Notes under the pieces: generated by a model
Told to the model about the DNA's origin: nothing
Database searches by the model: none
The model's input: only the letters and a program-made list of their open reading frames with translations
Shown here: positions 17,234-21,974 of the stretch, one piece after another
Layout: each line of letters opens with the position of its first letter
How positions within the stretch are numbered: the first letter of the stretch is position 1
Translations under genes and position numbers: made by a program
Assembly: GCA_002378565.1 (NCBI GenBank)
Contig: DFSH01000078.1
Coordinates: 1-21,974, forward strand
Direction: 5' to 3'
From: Flavobacteriales bacterium UBA3442
GTDB taxonomy: Bacteria > Bacteroidota > Bacteroidia > Flavobacteriales > Schleiferiaceae
DNA length: 21,974 nucleotides

Positions 17234-18385
17234 TCAGGACTTGTACCATTCACGGGCAATGACCACCTTTTGAATCTCTGATGTTCCTTCGCCGATGGTG
17301 CAAAGTTTGGCATCACGGTAAAACTTCTCTGCAGGGTAGTCTTTGGTGAAACCATAGCCTCCATGAATTTGCACCCCTTCATTGGAGACAGAAACTGACA
17401 CTTCACTCGCTTTCAGCTTAGCCATGGCCGATTCCAATGTCACTTTCTTCCCCGCATCCTTGAGGGCTCCGGCATGGCGAATCATCAACTCTGAAGCATA
17501 AATCTCTGTGTGCATGTCCGCCAACTTGAATGATATGCCTTGAAATTGTGAAATAGGCTTACCAAACTGTTCACGCTCTTGCGCATAGGCTGCAGCAGCT
17601 TTTCGCGCCCCTTTTGCAATACCAAGGGAGAGTGCTGCAATGGAAATACGGCCTCCGTCCAAGATCTTCATGGATTGCACAAAACCTTCACCGACTTTAC
17701 CCAAAACATGGCTACCTGGCACAAAGACGTTATCAAAGAATAGGCAAGCAGTTTCGCTAGCACGCATGCCAAGCTTGTTCTCCTTCTGTCCACCAGAAAA
17801 TCCGTCCATGCCCTTTTCTAAGACAAAGGCAGTCATGCCATGGCTATCTTGTTTTTCCCCCGTCCGTGCAATGACTACAAAAACATCCGCTGAAATTGCG
17901 TGTGTGATGAAGTTTTTCGAGCCATTCATGCGCCATCCTTCACCATCTTTGATCGCAGTTGTCGCCATGCCGCCCGCATCTGATCCTGTGCCCGTCTCAG
18001 TCAAGCCCCATGCACCCAGGTGCTCAGCCGTGGCTAACTTAGGAAGCCACTTTCGCTTTTGCTCCTCATTGCCAAATTGTGCAATGTGTTGAGTGCACAA
18101 ACTGTTGTGCGCAGCCACACTGAGACCAATAGATCCGCAGACCTGTGAAATCTCATCAATGATAGTGATGTAGGTATCGTAGCCCATACCAGAACCCCCA
18201 TATTCCTCTGGCACCAACACCCCCATGAATCCCAATTTTCCCATGGCCTTAAAAGTTTCCAGAGGGAAAGTTTGCGGCTCGTCCCAGGTCATGACATGTG
18301 GTAAAATGTGCTTAGCTGCAAAATCGCGAGCTGTGTCACGGATCATGTCAAGTTCTTCGGAATGATCTAGGGCAATAGGGTACAT
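17234..18385 (-). CDS. Acyl-CoA dehydrogenase (short/medium-chain type)
   Basis: FAD flavoenzyme forming the 2,3-double bond of an acyl-CoA in beta-oxidation or branched-chain amino acid breakdown, passing electrons to ETF. The 383-residue protein has the N-terminal helical domain, the signature LTETGTGSDAGGM (129-140), the middle beta domain with GWRMNGSKNFITHA, and the C-terminal helical domain with QIHGGYGF near 339. The catalytic base is E366 in IGEGTSEIQ, the position used by butyryl- and medium-chain enzymes and not by isovaleryl-CoA dehydrogenase. A TTG eleven codons upstream (18418) is in frame, but the ATG at 18385 gives the normal N-terminus MYPIALDHSEEL. It follows the sugar acetyltransferase gene by 38 bases on the same strand. 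Chain length preference cannot be told. Confidence 0.95.
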   Translation of the reverse strand: MYPIALDHSEELDMIRDTARDFAAKHILPHVMTWDEPQTFPLETFKAMGKLGFMGVLVPEEYGGSGMGYDTYITIIDEISQVCGSIGLSVAAHNSLCTQHIAQFGNEEQKRKWLPKLATAEHLGAWGLTETGTGSDAGGMATTAIKDGEGWRMNGSKNFITHAISADVFVVIARTGEKQDSHGMTAFVLEKGMDGFSGGQKENKLGMRASETACLFFDNVFVPGSHVLGKVGEGFVQSMKILDGGRISIAALSLGIAKGARKAAAAYAQEREQFGKPISQFQGISFKLADMHTEIYASELMIRHAGALKDAGKKVTLESAMAKLKASEVSVSVSNEGVQIHGGYGFTKDYPAEKFYRDAKLCTIGEGTSEIQKVVIAREWYKS

Positions 18386-18423
18386 AGTTAAATTTATAGG
18401 GTTTAAAAGAAGTTGCAATGCTT

Positions 18424-18996
18424 TTAGCTGACGCGTTTAACGGCGCCTTGTGACAGATGGTAGGTCTCTCCGCTTTCAGGGCATGTGGCCATGCCTTCTG
18501 CGTCAAATTGTAATCGATGTCCATGGGTAGACATCCAGCCGACCTGCTTGGCAGGGTTACCGACAACCAAGGCAAAATCCGCAATGCTTTTGGTGACAAC
18601 AGTTCCCGCGCCAACGAAGGCGTATTGTCCAATGTCATGGCCACAAACGATGGTCGCATTGGCCCCAATAGAAGCTCCTCGACCGATATGTGTCTTGATA
18701 TATTGTCCTTTTCTCACGACAGCTGAACGGGGATTCACAATGTTGGTGAAAACACAAGAAGGCCCTAAGAATACCTCATCATCGCAGGTCACGCCCGTGT
18801 ACAAACTGACATTGTTCTGAACTTTGACCCGATTACCTAAAATTACATCCGTTGAAATCACCACATTTTGACCCACGTTGCAGTCTTTACCAAGCACTGC
18901 ACCTTGCATAATATGAGAGAAATGCCAAATGGTTGTACCCTCGCCTATTTGGCAAGGTTCATCGATAACAGCAGTGGGGTGAGCTTGGTAATCCAT
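18424..18996 (-). CDS. WbpD/WlbB-like UDP-sugar N-acetyltransferase (left-handed beta-helix)
   Basis: Hexapeptide-repeat acetyltransferase of 190 residues from the ATG at 18996. The sequence follows the WbpD type closely: HPTAVIDEPCQIGEGTTIWH, FSHIMQGAVLGKDCNVGQNV, VSLYTGVTC, VFLGPSCVFTNIVNPRS, GASIGANATIVCGHDIG, VVGNPAKQVGWMS and the end ATCPESGETYHLS. Known members acetylate the 3-amino group of a UDP-2-acetamido-3-amino-glucuronate for O-antigen synthesis. The other enzymes of that route (WbpA, WbpB, WbpE) are not in the window, so the exact substrate is open. In-frame upstream starts exist (ATG at 19014 and a start at 19062), but the conserved part begins at MDYQAHPTAV. It diverges from the nuclease gene across 53 bases. 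Confidence 0.85.
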   Translation of the reverse strand: MDYQAHPTAVIDEPCQIGEGTTIWHFSHIMQGAVLGKDCNVGQNVVISTDVILGNRVKVQNNVSLYTGVTCDDEVFLGPSCVFTNIVNPRSAVVRKGQYIKTHIGRGASIGANATIVCGHDIGQYAFVGAGTVVTKSIADFALVVGNPAKQVGWMSTHGHRLQFDAEGMATCPESGETYHLSQGAVKRVS

Positions 18997-19009
18997 GTTG
19001 GTTGAATGA

Positions 19010-19056
19010 GGCATGCAAGATAGGGACTGATGTCTCGCTATCTTTGGGCATGCAAG
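19010..19056. repeat. Pair of 10-base direct repeats GGCATGCAAG in the divergent promoter region
   Basis: GGCATGCAAG occurs at 19010-19019 and again at 19047-19056, 37 bases apart start to start, each holding the palindrome GCATGC. The second copy covers the nuclease ATG and directly follows the TATCTTTG element; the first lies just upstream of the acetyltransferase start. They could be operator sites, or chance in a short region. Confidence 0.4.
19039..19046 (+). promoter_or_regulatory. Candidate -7 promoter element of the nuclease-Rrf2 unit
   Basis: TATCTTTG is a full match to TAnnTTTG and ends three bases before the ATG at 19050. Transcription would start at or very near the start codon, giving a leaderless message, or else translation starts at the later ATG at 19083. 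No clear -33 TTG is at the usual distance. Confidence 0.45.
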
Positions 19057-19841
19057 GACCATTCAATCGTTATTTCAAGCCCATGGTAATCATGGGAGGT
19101 TTTCTATTTTCCATCAACGCATTTGCCTGGGGACCAACAGGTCACAGGATAGTTGGCGCCATCGCCGAGAGGCATCTCAGCCCTTGTGCAAAGGAGAAAA
19201 TTCATGACCTACTCCAAGGGGAATCTCTTGCCATGGCATCTACATGGATGGATAACATCAAATCTGACCCCAGTTACCGTTCATGGAACCCATGGCATTA
19301 CTGCACCATTCCTGACCACCAATCCTACGAGGAGGCAGGCACACCTAAACAAGGCGATGTCATTGCCACACTGCATCGACTCATGGTTGATCCCAACGCA
19401 AGAAAACTCGCGCCATGGAATGAAGCAAGTGGCATCAAAATGCTCGCTCACTTAATTGGTGACATTCATCAGCCATTGCATGTTGGCAATGGCACAGACC
19501 GAGGCGGCAACGATTGGAAAATTCAATGGTTCAGTGGTTCAACTAACCTGCATCGCGTTTGGGATTCTGACATGATCAAGCATCAAGCGCTTTCCTACAC
19601 CGAATACGCAGATTGGATTGATCGCGCAAGCGAGGCAGATGTTCAGTCATGGCAAGCAGACGATGTGTTGGTGTGGGCTCAAGAGTCCAAAACCATCCGC
19701 CTAGGCGGTATCTACCCTGATGTTGACACGAAATCCCTAGGGTATGCATACAGCTACAAGCACATCAGCACCTTGAACCAACGCCTGCTTCAGGCTGGTA
19801 TACGGTTGGCGGCTGTCCTTAATCGCATGTACGGATGCTGA
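19050..19841 (+). CDS. Exported S1/P1-type zinc nuclease
   Basis: Predicted secreted tri-zinc nuclease cutting single-stranded DNA/RNA or 3'-nucleotides. From the ATG at 19050 it has 263 residues and a signal peptide with R7 and K10, then a hydrophobic stretch, cut as NAFA-W27, leaving the N-terminal Trp the family needs. All nine metal ligands of P1 nuclease are found at the right spacing: W27, H32 (WGPTGHR), D68 (TWMD), H83 (PWHY), H134, D138 and H144 (HLIGDIHQPLH), H168 and D172 (LHRVWDSD). The ATG at 19083 is an alternative, but it would leave a signal peptide without a positive charge. Its end overlaps the Rrf2 gene by 7 bases. Likely role is phosphate or nucleoside scavenging from outside nucleic acid, which is inference. 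Confidence 0.92.
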   Translation: MQGPFNRYFKPMVIMGGFLFSINAFAWGPTGHRIVGAIAERHLSPCAKEKIHDLLQGESLAMASTWMDNIKSDPSYRSWNPWHYCTIPDHQSYEEAGTPKQGDVIATLHRLMVDPNARKLAPWNEASGIKMLAHLIGDIHQPLHVGNGTDRGGNDWKIQWFSGSTNLHRVWDSDMIKHQALSYTEYADWIDRASEADVQSWQADDVLVWAQESKTIRLGGIYPDVDTKSLGYAYSYKHISTLNQRLLQAGIRLAAVLNRMYGC

Positions 19842-20305
19842 ACAAGAAGACCATCTATGGCCTTCACGCGCTATTGCATTTAGCAAGAAATCCCCACCAG
19901 CACATTGGCGCCTCAAAAATTGCTGAGGCCACAAGTGCCCCCTATAAATTTCTGGAGAGCATTTTACAGCTATTGGTCAATGAAGGGATGCTCCTTTCTA
20001 AAGCTGGTCGCGATGGCGGCTACCAATTGGCAGAAAGCCCTGATCAGATCACATTGGCTGACATTGCCAGACTGCTTGAAGGGCCCATTGCGCTACTTCC
20101 CTGCGCCTCTCATCGATTTTATGAGCCCTGTGATTCATGCCCGGATCCTGCGACCTGCGGCATTCAAGATGCCCTGGTATTGTTGAGAAATCAAGCAGTT
20201 TCAGACATGAAACAATTGTCCCTAACAGCATTCTTGCAGCGAGAAGCTGATCTGCAATCGGGTCAGCGAGACATGCTTAGACCCACACCATACGCTGGGC
20301 AATAA
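19835..20305 (+). CDS. Rrf2-family transcriptional regulator with four-cysteine cluster
   Basis: A 156-residue winged-helix regulator. The N-terminal DNA-binding domain reads MLNKKTIYGLHALLHLARNP, then IAEATSAPYKFLESILQLLVNEG and the wing KAGRDGGYQLA, all typical of Rrf2 proteins. Cysteines at 90, 99, 102 and 108 (within PCASHRFYEPCDSCPDPATC) lie in the loop where IscR and NsrR bind an iron-sulfur cluster, so a redox- or iron-sensing role is likely. IscR itself is unlikely, as no isc or suf genes are nearby. The 7-base overlap with the nuclease implies co-translation. The next gene, 37 bases on, is a CBS/cysteine synthase-like enzyme. CymR, an Rrf2 protein of Gram-positive bacteria, controls cysteine metabolism with CysK, so regulation of this neighbour is plausible but not shown. 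Confidence 0.88.
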   Translation: MLNKKTIYGLHALLHLARNPHQHIGASKIAEATSAPYKFLESILQLLVNEGMLLSKAGRDGGYQLAESPDQITLADIARLLEGPIALLPCASHRFYEPCDSCPDPATCGIQDALVLLRNQAVSDMKQLSLTAFLQREADLQSGQRDMLRPTPYAGQ

Positions 20306-20330
20306 GCCCATCCCCTTAAGCCATCATGCC

Positions 20331-20338
20331 TACCTTCG
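20331..20338 (+). promoter_or_regulatory. Candidate -7 promoter element of the CBS-like gene
   Basis: TACCTTCG, one base off TAnnTTTG, lies four bases before the ATG at 20343 and is followed by CGCC. If used, the message would begin at or next to the start codon. No -33 TTG is evident, so the call is weak. Confidence 0.35.
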
Positions 20339-20342
20339 CGCC

Positions 20343-21344
20343 ATGAAAAATCCCATGGGAGCACCAGCTATCTGCAACACCATCCTTGACACCATTGGCA
20401 ACACGCCCATGGTCCGCCTCAACCGCATCGCTGAAGACATTCCTGGCGAGGTGCTCGCGAAAGTGGAATATTTCAATCCAGGCCACAGCACCAAGGACCG
20501 CATGGCATTACAAATGTTAGAGAATGCAGAGAAACAGGGTTTGATCAAGCCCGGCGGAACCATCATTGAATGTACCTCAGGCAATACAGGCATGGGATTG
20601 GCAATCGCTGCCATTGTCAAGGGCTACCAACTGATTTGCACCATGAGTGACAAGCAAAGCCAAGAGAAGATAGACACGCTAACTGCTATGGGTGCAAAGG
20701 TTTATGTCTGCCCTACCGATGTTGCACCAGAGCACAAGGATTCCTACTACTCCGTGGCGAAAAAGTTCAATTCAGAAATTCCAAACAGCTTCTTCCCTAA
20801 CCAATACGACAACCCTGGCAATGCGCTTGCGCATTTCAACAGCACAGGCCCTGAAATCTGGGAGCAAACCAAGGGTCGAATCACCCATTTCATTGTGGGC
20901 GTTGGAACAGGTGGCACCATTTCTGGTGTGGCCAAATTCTTGAAATCTAAAAAACCTGACATTCAGATTTGGGGTATTGACTCTTATGGTTCAATTTTCA
21001 AGAAATACCATGAAACAGGTGAGTTTGACAACAATGAAATCTACAGCTACATCACTGAAGGCATTGGCGAAGACATCTTGCCTGAGAATGTCGATTTTTC
21101 ACTTATTGATCGTTTTGAGAAGGTGACAGACAAGGATGGTGCATTGACTGCCAGAGAGTTGGCATCAAAGGAGGCCTTGTTCTTGGGCTATTCTTCTGGA
21201 TCAGCTTTTCAAGGTCTTAGACAGCTCAAGCATCTGCTACCAGAAGACGCAGTATCTGTTGTCCTGTTTCACGATCATGGCAGCAGGTACCTCGGTAAAG
21301 TTTACAATGATGCATGGATGAAAGAGCAAGGATTCATTGATTGA
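20343..21344 (+). CDS. Cystathionine beta-synthase / cysteine synthase-like PLP enzyme
   Basis: Fold-type II PLP enzyme of 333 residues that replaces the beta group of serine or acetylserine with a thiol. K51 in NPGHSTKDRM is the PLP lysine, SGNTG binds the cofactor phosphate side, GVGTGGTISG is the phosphate-binding loop, and GYSSGSA is the last cofactor contact. Several blocks (VCPTDVAPEHKDSYYSVAKK, FFPNQYDNPGNALAHF, STGPEIWEQT, YGSIFKKYHETGEFDNNEIY) match the cystathionine beta-synthase branch better than CysK. It lacks the heme-binding N-terminus and regulatory CBS pair of the animal enzyme. CysK- or CysM-type activity cannot be excluded. It lies 37 bases after the Rrf2 gene, perhaps with its own promoter. 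A second ATG at 20355 is a possible alternative start. Confidence 0.85.
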   Translation: MKNPMGAPAICNTILDTIGNTPMVRLNRIAEDIPGEVLAKVEYFNPGHSTKDRMALQMLENAEKQGLIKPGGTIIECTSGNTGMGLAIAAIVKGYQLICTMSDKQSQEKIDTLTAMGAKVYVCPTDVAPEHKDSYYSVAKKFNSEIPNSFFPNQYDNPGNALAHFNSTGPEIWEQTKGRITHFIVGVGTGGTISGVAKFLKSKKPDIQIWGIDSYGSIFKKYHETGEFDNNEIYSYITEGIGEDILPENVDFSLIDRFEKVTDKDGALTARELASKEALFLGYSSGSAFQGLRQLKHLLPEDAVSVVLFHDHGSRYLGKVYNDAWMKEQGFID

Positions 21345-21365
21345 ACCAAAGAATCTGTTCCTTGC

Positions 21366-21393
21366 TTGAATCAAGAGATTCTACGTATCTTTG
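21366..21393 (+). promoter_or_regulatory. Promoter of rpsP (TTG - 17 bases - TATCTTTG)
   Basis: TTG at 21366-21368 and TATCTTTG at 21386-21393, 17 bases apart, form the best match in the window to the Bacteroidota promoter (TTG near -33, TAnnTTTG near -7). It lies in the 106-base gap before rpsP and would give a leader of roughly 50 bases. Confidence 0.7.
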
Positions 21394-21450
21394 CGCCCTT
21401 ATTTAATCGAATAATTAACCGGGTTTCGGACCCTTATAAAACAATTAATC

Positions 21451-21974
21451 ATGGCAACACGTATCCGCTTACAACGCCACGGCCGAAAAGGTCGTCCAAT
21501 CTTCACCATCGTAATTGCTGACTCCCGCTCCAAGCGAGACGGCCGCTACATCCAAAAGATTGGTCAATACAACCCTAACACAAACCCTGCCTCCATTGAG
21601 CTAGATTTTGAGTCTGCGCTTTCATGGTTGCAAAAAGGTGCCGTTCCATCTGACACTGCGCGTGCCATCTTGTCTTACGAAGGCGTGATGATGAAGAAGC
21701 ACTTGCTAGAAGGAGTTAAGAAGGGTGCTCACACTGAGGCTGATGTTGAAACAAAGTTCACTGCATGGCTTGAGAGCAAGCAAGGTAAAATTGACAAAAA
21801 CATCACAGGCATTGCTGCTAACGCAGACAAACTCAAAGCTGAACGCATGAAGGCTGAAGCAGAGAAGAATGCTGCACGTGCTGCAGCCATAGCTACTGCA
21901 TTATTGGTGCCTGAGGTTGAAGAAGCAACTGAAGAGGTTGTAGCTGAAGAAGCTCCTGCTGCTGAAGTTGTAGC
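21451..21974 (+). CDS. rpsP: 30S ribosomal protein S16 with C-terminal extension, 3' end outside window
   Basis: The start ATG gives [20 protein letters not shown], then [34 protein letters not shown], then the [11 protein letters not shown] segment, the S16 core of about 80 residues. S16 is a 30S assembly protein binding 16S rRNA. The frame stays open to the window edge, giving at least 174 residues. Beyond the core the protein continues with a Lys/Ala-rich helix ([20 protein letters not shown]) and then an acidic Val/Glu/Ala tail ([20 protein letters not shown]), an extension I recall in Bacteroidota S16. It has a strong promoter of its own. The usual downstream partner rimM would lie beyond the window, if present. 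Confidence 0.96.
   Translation, partial: MATRIRLQRHGRKGRPIFTIVIADSRSKRDGRYIQKIGQYNPNTNPASIELDFESALSWLQKGAVPSDTARAILSYEGVMMKKHLLEGVKKGAHTEADVETKFTAWLESKQGKIDKNITGIAANADKLKAERMKAEAEKNAARAAAIATALLVPEVEEATEEVVAEEAPAAEVV

Noticed and set aside
17640..18092. 150-codon open frame on the plus strand
   Set aside because: It is antisense to the acyl-CoA dehydrogenase, with residue make-up typical of a shadow frame and no recognisable domain.
21421..21433. Small hairpin GGGT-TTCGG-ACCC in the rpsP leader, considered as a ribosomal-protein regulatory structure
   Set aside because: A 4-base stem in a short leader is likely by chance, and I know no matching S16 leader class.
1..21974. Search for CRISPR arrays, tRNA/rRNA genes, insertion sequences, phage genes or a defence island
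   Set aside because: Gaps between genes are all about 110 bases or less, and no regularly spaced repeats, transposase or integrase motifs, or tRNA-like folds were seen by eye.

Overview
The window reads as chromosomal core DNA from a member of the Bacteroidota, most likely a Flavobacteriales-type lineage; I cannot name the genus. The evidence is a secreted protein with a type IX secretion 'type B' C-terminal domain, promoter-like sequences of the Bacteroidota form TAnnTTTG, almost no Shine-Dalgarno sequences before starts, a ribosomal protein S16 with a long Ala/Glu tail, and a LolA-like/LptG/ribB neighbourhood that I recall as typical of the phylum. Coding density is very high: no gap between genes exceeds about 110 bases, and I see no tRNA, rRNA, CRISPR, insertion sequence or prophage.

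Left part, plus strand, 1-6884: a chain of seven genes that overlap or nearly touch. They are the 3' end of a LolA-like lipoprotein carrier gene, an LptF/LptG permease, a GT4-like glycosyltransferase, a membrane GT2 glycosyltransferase, a RibB fused to a degenerate GTP cyclohydrolase II domain, tsaD and rsmE. The first part concerns the cell envelope, the last part riboflavin and RNA modification.

Middle, minus strand, 6881-11402: ettA-hisS-hutH, an apparent operon joining a ribosome-associated ABC-F ATPase, histidyl-tRNA synthetase and histidine ammonia-lyase. Its end overlaps the end of rsmE by 4 bases. Diverging from ettA is a small exported protein with a carboxypeptidase-regulatory-like domain (11470-12183), which converges on guaB (12212-13684, minus).

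Next, a 1119-residue T9SS-secreted fibronectin-type protein (13769-17128, minus) forms its own unit. It is separated from guaB by a clear intrinsic terminator whose T run lies directly against the guaB promoter. A second minus pair follows: a WbpD-like sugar N-acetyltransferase and an acyl-CoA dehydrogenase.

Right part, plus strand, 19050-21974: an exported S1/P1 zinc nuclease overlapping a four-cysteine Rrf2 regulator, then a cystathionine beta-synthase/cysteine synthase-like enzyme, then rpsP, which runs off the window. No wholly new system stands out. The most notable points are the RibB-RibX-like fusion, the glycosyltransferase pair between lptG and ribB, the hisS/hutH pairing, the nuclease-Rrf2-CBS cluster with repeated GGCATGCAAG sites, and promoter elements set against start codons.
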